From NCBI GenBank assembly GCA_040954595.2, contig CM082594.2, positions 6,882,001-6,946,000 of the forward strand: a DNA stretch of 64,000 nucleotides. Reading direction: 5' to 3'. Shown here piece by piece: positions 1 to 15,473 of the stretch. The position numbers and the translations under genes were made by a program. The notes under the pieces are model-generated. The model made no database searches. It was not told where the DNA came from and was given only the letters and a program-made list of their open reading frames with translations. Numbering within the stretch: position 1 is the first letter of the stretch; every line of letters begins with the position of its first letter. Source of the stretch: Balanoglossus misakiensis. Taxonomy: Eukaryota > Hemichordata.

Positions 1-301
1 TGTCCAGAATAAAATCATATGAATATTAGTATCACTATGTGAATATAAATTCCATAAGATTAATGTGTGGATGATGAGGCTTGTCAGTTTCTGTTTATTA
101 TTGACACGTTCGTCTGTTTCAGTGTATGAGCTCCTATGAAATGTACATTGGAATGTAAGATGTTACCATTTTACGACCATTTACATGTACATAGCTTTAT
201 TATGTAAAAATTATTTTTAAATAAATATTTTTGGAAGCTTATGATTGTTGATTCACGTGACATTAACTTTCATTTTATGATGTTCTCCTACAGAAGCCAC
301 C
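1..301. other. Upstream region of KANSL2 (5' UTR/intron)
   Basis: This is AT-rich sequence ending in a polypyrimidine tract and an AG at 292-293, so the first coding exon of KANSL2 starts at 294 behind a splice acceptor. At least one 5' UTR exon must therefore lie further left. A short stretch at 123-154 is also flanked by AG and GTAAGA and could be a non-coding exon. It does not join to the main frame. Confidence 0.5.
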
Positions 302-3085
302 ATGATCCGTTCAAAGCATGCAAGCATCACAAAGAAGAAAAGTGAGAGCCTTTTCTGTAACTATCCTCACCATGCCTGCATGCAGAATCGTCTAGAGGGA
401 TTGGATTATTGCATACGACACATCCTCGAAGACAAGAATGCCCCGTACAAACAATGCAACTTTGTATCCAGTACAAATGGCCGGCGGTGTTCCAAGGCAG
501 CGCCGAAGTCGGACAAAAAAGATGGGTGAGTTTCAAGCATCAGACACTTATTATTCAACAAGGACCTGGCCATGATGCAGTAGGAGCCATAACATAACCA
601 GAGGCTTGGCTGAAACTGACCTACCGAGGGTACATCATATTTGATTTGGTTTATGACAGGTACTGTGCGGAACATACTCGCAAAGCAATGATCTGGAGGC
701 ATGCAGCGAGCAGAAAGAGAAAACCAGTGGACAACCAGGAAAGGATAGTTGAACAGTTAGACTATTACAGACCAGGTTCATCCCAACAGCCACCTGAAGT
801 TGTTGCATCTCAAGCAGGCCAATTGATTGGTAAGTTTTTCCATGCAGAAGCATACCGTATGGTCATGGTACTATGTATCATAAGCTGATCCTCTTTAGCA
901 AATCTTCATAATAATTTTAACTTATCGGAATCTTCTGTTTTGCATCGTAGAGTGCGAAAGCGACAGTGACAGCGATAAAGAACCCATGTTGGTGGACCAA
1001 GCGTGGAGAGGTGATGGTGACAGCGATGCAGACAGTGTGGACAGTGAATATGAAGACCCTCTCAAGTAAGCTGAAACACTACTGTCTTGCGATTCTTAGA
1101 CTCAGGTGGTTATAAATCAAACATGTTGGTCAGATGTGTGTGTGTGTGGCTTTGTAATTCCAGAAGTATTGGCCTAATGACTGTCATTTTTTCCCTCAGA
1201 CATGCTGGTGTGTACACTGCAGAGGAAGTGGCGTTGATCACCAGAGACAAACTGATCCGACTTCAGTCACTCTACATTGACCAGTTTAAAAGATTACAGC
1301 ATATCCTCAAAGAGAAGAGGAGGAAGTTCTTGACTGCTCAGAAAATGGAACAAGACACAATAGGTAAAGTTTTTTGGAGGTTAATTACAGACACGGGCGT
1401 ATTTACTAGAATGGACACATTAGCAAACACACACACAGATACCCGCCTACTACTCACACATATGCGGAACTGTTTTACCCAGACTCAATTGTCCTGATCC
1501 AAAAAAAGACAAAATGGTCAGGTGTCCAACCATCTACATTCTTGGTATATCTACTGATTGTTAATTCCTGTATTACAGCGAAATAACCATATCAACCCTC
1601 AATTCTAGCAGTCATGAAAAAAATTGCACTAGTGTAGCCTACCAAAGCTACCACAACCAGGTCTCGCAACTTACTAGTATCCCCACTCTGTAATGCTTTC
1701 AAACATTCACAGGAAAGGGTCTTGGAAAAGTCACCGATCCCAAAGAGAGACAAAAACTGAAGAAGTTGCAGGCCCTGAAGAGCTATCGCAAGCGGCGAGG
1801 CAAAGAGGCGTTGCTGTACCAGCAGTCGAGAGAGCGAAGGATTAGTGCCACTCCCGATTACTATTCCACGCCTCCCAAACTTCCCAAACCACCCAAGTGT
1901 ACCTACGCCAAGAAAGGCGTACACTGCAACAACAAGGTTATGCCGTTCACCAAACACTGCTTCCAACGTATCCTTTCTTATGTACGCAAAATGCATGTGT
2001 TGTGTTAATAGTGGAAATCAAAATGATCCATAATTGGCCAAACCCAGAATCTGTCAGATTTGCAAACAAACTGAGCCATTTGTGATTATGCCTTTGTACG
2101 GTCAGGTAATCACACAATTTTTAGTTGCCACCATACATCTTCTATCATGATGTGTATCACCAAAACCAAAACCACCAAAACTGTTTGTGTGTGTCACTAT
2201 TTCTTTAGGTACGACTATTCCCCTTAACCTGTTCCGCTCAGATATTTTACATGATCCATACCAGGTCTTGTATCAGTGCTGCAGTGATGAGAGTGGCTGC
2301 AGTCAGCCTGTGTTCGCCGTAGATGCAAATACTTGTTTTGCGCACAGAACATTGCCAGAATTTACCAATAGGTGGCCTCTGGAAATGCCAGATAAAACAG
2401 AGGTGAGAGTGTGTCCAATTGCAGTTTTTCCTTTTGCCTTCCAATTGACTTTTACGATGCTATAACTTCTTTTTCCAAAGTTGCACCCTGGTGCAATGCA
2501 TTCAACAGTGTGTTAAGCACTCGCACACGCGTGCACACACACACACACACACACAGAGTTTCAGAGGAAGTTTACATTATTTTCTCCCCTAAGCTCAGTT
2601 TTCAAATTACCTTTCAGGAAACTCAGCCAATTGATGTGGAAAGTCCTGATCAAGTTTTATTAGAAGGCCAGACGACGGGGGAGACGACAGATTCTGCCAT
2701 GAAGGAGGAATCTCAGTCATCAACAGCTGCAGAGAGTTCGGAAAGTCAACAAGAGAAAGCGGTAAATATTATAATATCTGTTTGTTCACCAGAGCTCAGG
2801 CAGGATTCAAAGGGTTAATGGAATTTGATGTGAGACGATAAAATTGCTACAAAATTACATGTATTTTTAATGGCTGCTGTTTTTATACGTGAAATACATG
2901 TTTGTTATGCAGATTAACTTTATTCATCTAGTTCTGTAATTTAAACAATTTTCTTGTATTGTTTTTGACAGGGTGGCACAGAAAGTCCGGTTGCCTCGAC
3001 AAGCCAACAACAACAACAACAACAACAAAGTGATGATACTTCACAGAGTATCCCACCTTCTAAAGAAGAATCAATGAACGTGTAG
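302..3085 (+). CDS. KANSL2: KAT8 regulatory NSL complex subunit 2 (NSL2)
   Basis: Subunit of the nuclear NSL histone acetyltransferase complex (with MOF/KAT8), which acetylates histone H4 at promoters. Eight coding exons: 302-525, 660-829, 951-1065, 1200-1363, 1713-1967, 2242-2402, 2618-2761, 2972-3085, giving 448 residues (human about 492). The start is the ATG in a perfect GCCACCATG context. Two cysteine/histidine-rich C3Hc3H-type zinc modules are visible: an N-terminal one containing [19 protein letters not shown], and a second across exons 5-6 beginning [10 protein letters not shown]. Between them lie an acidic Ser/Asp stretch and the very conserved [20 protein letters not shown] followed by a basic helix. 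The C-terminus is low complexity and ends in eight CAA-coded glutamines plus a short tail. The C-terminal third is the least conserved part. The family call rests on near-identical blocks in the middle of the protein. Confidence 0.94.
2531..2557. repeat. (CA)n microsatellite
   Basis: A run of alternating CA inside KANSL2 intron 6, about 60 bp upstream of the exon 7 acceptor. Confidence 0.9.
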
Positions 3086-3672
3086 TCTAGACATGTGCAG
3101 ATTCTTTCTCAATTAAAGTGGACATACATATGTAGTATTAATGTAAAAAGAATCACCTCTGTATTTTGAACATTAACTTGCACTGCCATTTCAATCTTTG
3201 ATGAGCCATTGCTCCAGTAAGGGTCAAGTTTTAAAGATTAAATCATTCTGGTTAAATCAGATTAAGAACTGACACATTTGAACTGTCAAATTTTGAGACA
3301 TTGATACATTTTTTTGTAAAATGCTTACCGGGTATTATAAATAAAAACACATAAAGGATAATGCATGTTTCTGTGTCTTGATTTACTTGACAATTGACTG
3401 ATATTGGTACAAAAAGATTTCAGTTTTTCTTCAACAAATATTAATTATAACAATTGCTAAATCATGATACACAAAAGATAAAAATATGGGTACACTATTT
3501 AATATAAGAGTACATGTATCGATCTCCGCCAAAACCAAATGGATATGTTATTTATGATATATTACAACAATATTCCAGGAGAATGTGGTGTGTACATATC
3601 ATGTATATTGTTTGTAACAGACATTTCCCCCACAATGCAAAGCGCGACGTTTCCGGTAAGGGGAAAATAATC
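3086..3672. other. KANSL2 3' UTR and ABI promoter/5' UTR
   Basis: Follows the KANSL2 stop. A canonical AATAAA lies at 3340-3345, giving a 3' UTR of about 270 nt. The remaining roughly 300 bp must hold the ABI promoter and 5' UTR, so the two genes are packed head to tail. No other gene is visible. Confidence 0.6.
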
Positions 3673-7874
<4,202 letters not shown>

Positions 7875-9377
7875 TACTGTAGCTCCTGCGAACTATGTAT
7901 ATACTGAATCTGGGTCTGTTTACAGCCCATCATTTTAACAAGATATTCATATTGGATGGGACTTTCGGAGAAGAGGTACTAAGGGGAAAAGGATTGACCA
8001 TTCGTCACCAACTTTGCCTGTCTAGTCAAGAAGGGGGCCACATGCTGGTACATATAACTATGAAAATGGTAGAAGAATTTGTTTTGAATCAGCTTTTCTT
8101 ACCCCTTCCATTTGTAAGAATGTAGAAATGAACACTTTGTATGAAAAGACAGTATTTTTTTTTCACCAGTTCAAGGAAAACCCATGCTAGTTTATATATA
8201 GAGTATCATAGAAACTTATATTCGGTGGAAAATTTTTCCTTAAAACCATGTGTGCAGATTAAATTCAAGTTCCTCCTTTTTTTTGCCCACTGATGAATAA
8301 GTTAAAATTCTAATATCCATGGCAACAGCTGCCATTCCTGTTATGTATTTTCAAAGAGGGAGTTTGTGAATGATACATTGTAATAAAGGAAAAATAAACT
8401 TTTCACATTATTATCCACATTTCTGAAAGAGGAAACATTTTTATTCACAAAACTGAAGATCCTCACAGTAAACACTGCCCCAGGTAAAAGGTATACATTT
8501 GTACATGTAGCCAGCCAGCTGCAACTTGTACTTTGGTTGCAAAACTCTACTTTTGGCTTTGAAAGACATCATCCGACTGCATTGTGGTAAAACCACCATG
8601 CAAAAATCATACCTACTCTTGAATAACACAATGACTATTTACTTCGGTCAACAAGTCTGCTAATGCGAAAATCCTTTGCAGTTCAGCACTTTTACAAAAT
8701 AATCAAAATTGATTTAGACTGAAATATATCATATTATTAAATATCATTTTACAGAAATGTTTCCACCAGTGTAACATCATTCCTATGAAACAAATAAATT
8801 AGCGTGTATCATGGTACTAATAACAAAGGAGGCAATGTATCCTTTGCTTTCAATATGCTACGCTGCCAACAAGCCTGCCGGTACAACAGGAATTCACTAC
8901 TATTTACATTTTAAAAATTAATACATGTACAACCCCGATTAAACCTTTTCACTAGCATAGTTTGGGCGAAATGCAGTGTTTTCTATGGTTACCGTTTGAC
9001 ATCTTGGTACAGAGAGCACTGTCGGCAGTCTTCAACACAGATGGCGCTCTTCACACGAGCAACTTGTACTCTCGCAACCAGGCTCTCCATGAAGACCTCC
9101 ATCATAAGAACACTCCGACGAGAAGGCGATAATAATTAATATACCTAGTAGCTACTTCGCCAGAGATGGACCTCCAACAAACAATGCATCTCGCAGGTTC
9201 TTGTGAGCACATAATTGTAGTCTCAAATCATCACTCTGTACACGTTGGGATGCGGACGGGGCTATATACAGAAGGCAAGTATAATGCTAATATAGTACAC
9301 AGCTGTTGAATACAACGCAGTTACTTCTCGACACACAGTGTCTGTTAAGTCCAGTAAAGATACATTTCCCGTTCTAG
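7875..9377. other. Convergent 3' UTRs of ABI and ARMC8
   Basis: Plus-strand AATAAA signals at 8382-8387 and 8393-8398 end ABI (3' UTR about 530 nt). The minus-strand signal (TTTATT on the plus strand, 8439-8444) is a candidate end for ARMC8, giving a 3' UTR of about 0.9 kb. No other coding sequence was recognised. Confidence 0.6.
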
Positions 9378-12300
9378 TCAGGTGAACTGTTGCAGTGCCG
9401 TTTTCACCCTGAAATTGAAGAAAAAAAACGCAAAGTGATTTCAACCTCTGTACTTTGCTGACACACAGACAAGCTTCTATCTTAGTTTAATAAAATTATT
9501 CCAAATTATTTCATAGAAATGATCTTAGACTCACTTCTCAAAAAGAACAGTATCACTGGAGCTGAGTAACTGCTGCAAAAGTTTCTGCACGCCCATGTCG
9601 CGCAGTTTGGCCTGTCGGTCAAGGGCGCCTTCTTCCTCGTTCCACACCAAGTTTGAAATGCAATACGTGGCTGCTATTTGTAGTTTCACATTTGCATGAA
9701 TCTGAAAATCAAACACAGTTTGAAGATGGATGAAACATGGTCAACATGTTCATCTTTTCTCCACACCACTAATTACAAATCCTGGTGTGGCATAAGCTGA
9801 CTTGGCCCATCCTTGCACAGCAAGATTTTTGAATGAACAGGTTTGTACAAATCACCAAAACACTGCAGTGTGAAAGACACATACCATGTAATTGGTAATC
9901 TTTTTCAGCACATCATCATTGTTCATGATGTATTCCTTGGCTGTGCATCCATCGGCAATGTTGGCCAAGATACACAGGGTCTGAAATTAAAGGAGGCATT
10001 TGAAGTTACATTCTCTCTCTGAACAATGGCAGGCTTCACAAGGTATTTGGACTAATTGCAATTGTAGTATCGGTTCTGGCTAGTAAAATTAAAAGTATGT
10101 GACGCACCTGTTCTTTGACTTCTGTGGCGTGATCTCCCTCCAGAATGAGAACCACAGCTTGCATGATGTCACTTCCATGTTGGGTCATCACATGATCAAT
10201 ATGCTAATGAGAGAAAACACAAACATAGTATACATAGTTTCATTCAATCTCTTTATTCTCAATTAACCACAAATAATACATGTGGCCACGTATCAAATTC
10301 TGCACACAAAGCAACTGAGATACTCACTGGTTTTGTGGAGAGAAGATTCCTGAGTAAGCCGAGCGTTTTCATCAGGACGTCCACACTTGGGTCTGATAGT
10401 AATCTGAACATTTGTTGTGTGCTGAGATGCGTCAAGATATTGCTCTTAATCTTCTCATCGGCTTGAAATGCCATGTTCTAATTAAACACACGGGGGAAAA
10501 AAGACAAATGTGTATACATTGTACTAGAATATACCCTCTATATGTCCTTACAAGCTGCACAGTTTATCATCGTACAGTCTATCCATAGACAGCAGGTTGT
10601 GGGAGTCATGCTTGACATCATTTACAATCACTGCAATCTTGGTTTCTTTGGATTACTGTATGCGAGAAAAGAAAGCTTACCATGAGAGCCCATATTCCGT
10701 TCAGTCGTAGAGAAGCATTCTCCCGTCTTGTCAACTCGCACAGTAACCTGATCGCTCCAGACTCGAGGATTGGCTGCAGAAATAAAAAAATTGGTTGTGT
10801 AAACATTTTATGTGTATTCGAAACAAGAAATGACAACAACATTACAGAGACGTGACACCACACAAATGAGAAGGTACAATTATAGGGAAAATCCAAGGTA
10901 ATTATCTCAAGTGAAAAACTAGAACTAGTATACCTCTTTACTTGGAGAAAACTCCAGCAGTAGATTACAAAGCGTAGATGAGGCAACCGTCAGGAGATCA
11001 TCTGATGCATTATTAAGAAGCTGTTGACAAACAAGACAGAAAACTGAGAAAACACACAATCAGTTCAGAAGAATCAACGTACAGCTACTTTTGACATTCA
11101 GTGACAAATTAAAAAATGAAATTATGAATGACAATGAACCCACACCTTCATCAAGGGTTTCCAAACTGCATGGTCTTGGAAACTTGTCCGGAGCTGTTGG
11201 ACCGATCTGGAAAGGCTGTGCAGACACTTGACAGCTGCCATGCGGACATGAATACTGGGATCTGACAGACCTGTCACCACATGGTCCATTAAATTTTCAG
11301 TTTCAATTATCTGAGGGAAAAAGAAGAGAAAAATTAGTTTTGTGGTCAGCCTGGTGGAGGTAGATTTTCTGTGATGGTTATCAATACTTGAAGATTGTAG
11401 TGTTGTGAATTATTATGTTCAAAATGTTGCCTTACCCTCTTTCTGATGTCTTCGTCATTGGCACCTAAGGATGCATACGCTTTGAATGCTGCCTGCCTGA
11501 GCTGACTGCTGTATTTCTTATCATTATTCTGTGCAAGAAAGTTAGAAATACTTCACTGAATAAAATTATGGTAAATGCTCAACTTATCCACACAGTCACT
11601 TATCATGTATACAGAAGACAGGTGTTCCTTGTCTAATTTAATTTAAACATTCCAGGATGATCTATGTTTTGTCTTCAAAAGAATCACAATACATCAGACA
11701 TACTTGTAGAATAACAAAGTCCATAGTTACAGGTATGGTTCAATTTCAGACATTACTAAAACACAGTCCTGCTGAGATTTTACAGAATATATTAAACAAA
11801 CAACTAACAAACCTTGTTCAAGCCAGACACAGAATTTGAGTTGTTGGAGTTCGACTGCCAGCGCAGATACTGGGCCAATGTTTTGATCAGATGGTCAGAT
11901 ATACTAGCCATTCTCTGCAGCTCTGTGTCCACCTCGATGAGGTAGGCCAATGACTCAGCTCCTTCTATCCTCTCGGGTAACTTCTTTGTGTTCTTACACA
12001 TTCTCACTAGTGTTGGCAGAGCCTGTGGGTGGGAAAGATTTACACGAATGTTCTTATATGTAGTGCAAGTCTCATATGAATTCCTGAACTGAACATTATG
12101 CTCAGTGTCTGTGGTGTCCAGTACAGAAAATATAAGGGGCGGAGATTAGACACTGTAGAAAGTACCTGAGATTCCAAGAAAAGCATTCACATACCTTTGT
12201 TACTATGCTTGATTCTCTTGGTTGGATGGCTCCAGCACGACAGAGAAATGTCAAACTGTTGGATGAAGATGCGATATCATAATGATCAGTGACATCAGAG

Positions 12301-14845
12301 AAATAGCTCACTTTTATAAAGGTTTATATGGCACAAATACCCTTCTGTCTTTCATTGAATTTACAACAAATGCCTCAACCAGAAATCTCAAACAATGAAC
12401 GTGGAGGATTTTCGTGAACTTACCATTTGGCAGCTGTCAGCTGCATGGAGTCACTTTGTTCACGCCCGCACAGCCTTATCAGGGTATCCAGAATATTGCC
12501 TCCATCAAAGCTAGCTGAAAATTGAATTTTTCCCACAAAAAAGATTAAAATCTGACATGAAATATGAACTGTTGATTTGGTGGCAGTTATGAAGCCGGGT
12601 AGTTATCAGGATATGTGGGCAATTCGCACCTGGGAACCTGAAGACAATTGGAGAATGAAACTCACCGGTAACAACGGAGTAGGCAACTTTTTCATTTTGA
12701 TAGCAAATAACTGCAAAGCACTGGAGAGTAGGCAGCTGAACCTGAAGCAACAATAAACAATCATAAGGAGTGAAAATTAAAGCATATTTGAAGATGTCAG
12801 GAGTACAAGAGAGAATTACAGTACACTTGCATTACACTTCCAAAACTTTCATTACCTGTGCACAGTTGGACACTAGCAGAGGTGCCAGAGACTGAATGAT
12901 TCCATGACTGCACAGAATATCCTGCTGTTCTGTGGTCTGGGAAGGTAAGATATTTCACAGATGTTAGCTTTATATTTCAAACAAAGGATATCCGTCTACA
13001 AACTCTGGATTACAAGCTACCCTGGTATCTGAATGTACATGATGTTGTTGAACTTATTATTGAATACACTTGGAAAATTTTCATCTTCATCTATATTCCA
13101 CACAATCATAATTATGCAAATACAGAGTACAGACTGTATATTAGTGTGATCACACAGTCTCTGCCTACCTTGCAACACTTAGCAATGATGTTTGTAATAC
13201 ATTCCTGGGTACACAGAGATATCGGTAGAATCTGAATCAACAGGGCAACCACACTGCTATCCTGAAATAGAAATATAATCATTGGAAAAGTCAGTCTAGT
13301 GCCAAAATGAACTGCTCACTGTCTAGCAATAGAACTACTTGCTTTCCATCTTTCCATGAACACAATGAAAGTTCTGCATGAGTTTGTTTCATTTTTGTAT
13401 GTACTACAAAGACATAGAGCAGCATCAATTTAGTGTTGGTGTTACTCACATTGTACAGATAATCAGTCGGTGTGATATCACTGCTGAATAGAGTCCTGAG
13501 ACAACGCAAAGACGCTTCAACGTACTTGATATCAGAATTTCCAAGCCCTGAAAGAAACCACAGATGCAAAACAATTGTTGAACATAGTCATCCTGCCTGG
13601 TGTCCCCACTGAAAGGAAATTCATTCTCGGAAAGCTTTGTTTAATCTTTATCAAACCCAGCAGTACTATTTATAGTTCTCAGACTCAGAGAAATTCAACG
13701 TTACCTTTGAGTAGGATCGGTACGACATTTGCATTGAGAAGACTTCTGACATTTTCCTCATTTCCTTTAGCAAGACTGCCGAGGACAACGGCCGACTCAA
13801 GTAGTAATTCAGGATGGCCAGGAAAGTCAGTCTGGACCTGTAGAAGTCTGATGTGCAGAAAAAAAAACCCTGACTGTCAATTTCCAAATCCACTAAGAAA
13901 CTTTTCTTCAACAGAATGCACCATTTGCGAGGAAAACAATTCGGCTTGGATTGGCAGAATCTTTAAATCATGAGTATTTGATTTCAGTTAGAGAGAGAAG
14001 TTCACCAGCTTTACGTGAGGCACTTACTTGGGAATTGCTCCACACATGACCATGTTGGTTTTCTGTCGATTACTCCCAATCACTGAGTTCTTCATTTGCC
14101 TAAAGAGGGACAGAAAACACACATCTATCACGATTCGACCCCACTATTTGTAAAATCACAGTTTCAGAACCCACTTCACACCAATGCTTAAAGAACTAAT
14201 GGTCAATTTTGGCTTACCTCAGTGCAAGAAGCAATTGCTGTGGATCTCCAGTGCTCAGATTGTCCACACATATCTGACTGGGATTACTTTCTTCCTGTGA
14301 ATTTCGTATGAAACACAAAGTGTTATTTCAACCCTTCACAATTAAACCTGGCATTGGCAGGGGTATTTGGTATAGGCTGTCTGGCAGCCTTTACACCATA
14401 AAAACTAAATACCCAAGCTTATTCTATAGTGAACATAAGTGTACAAACACATCAACAGCACCATGTTGATATTGTAGTATTACATCAGTTCACATGTCAC
14501 ATTTCTGTTCCGCATCATTCTGAGGCGGTTAGAAATAATATCAGCAAAGAAACGAAAGCTTTCTTCGGTTCTACATATTACCACGCTCTTTATCAGAAGT
14601 GACTCAGACGACACACATTGCCATGTTCGAAAGGTGTTGTCGTCAAACACACAACACAACGTGACATACAATGTACTACAGTAATAGTATTATCATGACT
14701 AGCTAGTACCGCGCGGCTTATGTCAGCCACTGACGCGGCATTTTGCCGACAAAAATAAAGATACTGTAAGTATCAAAGGGATACCTACCCCAATTATCAT
14801 TGATTCCAACATTTTCAGTTTAAGTTTTTGGTCAAAGCGTCCCAT
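9378..14845 (-). CDS. ARMC8: Armadillo repeat-containing protein 8 (CTLH/GID E3 complex)
   Basis: Armadillo-repeat scaffold, the animal counterpart of yeast Gid5, in the CTLH/GID ubiquitin ligase; also linked to HRS and alpha-catenin turnover. Twenty coding exons, 5' to 3': 14789-14845, 14218-14294, 14028-14099, 13705-13847, 13450-13547, 13169-13261, 12856-12936, 12666-12741, 12424-12514, 12195-12255, 11813-12022, 11436-11528, 11146-11310, 10934-11020, 10681-10773, 10328-10477, 10108-10203, 9885-9980, 9535-9701, 9378-9408. They sum to 678 residues (human 673) in one frame. Diagnostic blocks: [52 protein letters not shown] and the terminal ALQQ. The first 25 or so residues are poorly conserved; an in-frame ATG at 14812 with a better context is an alternative start. 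It converges on ABI and diverges from DBR1. Confidence 0.95.
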
Positions 14846-15473
14846 AAATCGACAAAGAAACCTGTAGTAGGTGAAGGCAAGACGTCTAGCCCAGCTGACG
14901 GTGTAGACGACATTAATTTACAAAATGTGCATTCGTTTGAAATCTGTTTAATATCATACCCCAGGCTAGTGCATTATTTCAACAAAGACTATAGCATTTT
15001 CATTTAATAAATATATATTTATCAGAATGCAATATAATTTTTATGATTTTACATCGAAACGAAAATATTTCTGAGTGTTTTACGAATAGGTTAATTTAGA
15101 ATGTAGCCATGAGTTGGCGGAAATTTGAAAACGAGGCTAGGAATCCCCCTTGGTAGATCACTACTGTAGACGATCGTATGCGTGAGTACCTATGTGTTTA
15201 CTGAGCTGTGTTTATCAATCGGTTATGGGAATTGAGATAGACTGCATTCATATTTTCAGCCTGATTACATGTACATCCCATCAGTCATACATTCCAGCCG
15301 TAGATAGCGTACCCATAGCCAAGCAGATCCAACGCCGGGCTGGGGTATCCCCGTGGTCCATCCACCCAAACACATATCCATCCATACATGTACATGGCAT
15401 ATACTGCATCAAAATAGTGGGGCATAATCATGTCTTTAATATGTTTTTCCATGTAGATTAAAATATTTCAATT
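14846..15473. promoter_or_regulatory. Shared ARMC8/DBR1 divergent promoter region
   Basis: The two ATGs are 628 bp apart on opposite strands, so both promoters and 5' UTRs must lie here or in upstream exons. A pyrimidine-poor AG at 15457-15458 just before the DBR1 ATG could be a splice acceptor of a 5' UTR intron. No TATA box was identified with confidence. Bidirectional use is inferred from geometry only. Confidence 0.55.

Noticed and set aside
123-154. Small exon-like block before KANSL2
   Set aside because: Flanked by AG and GT but its frame does not join KANSL2; at most a 5' UTR exon.
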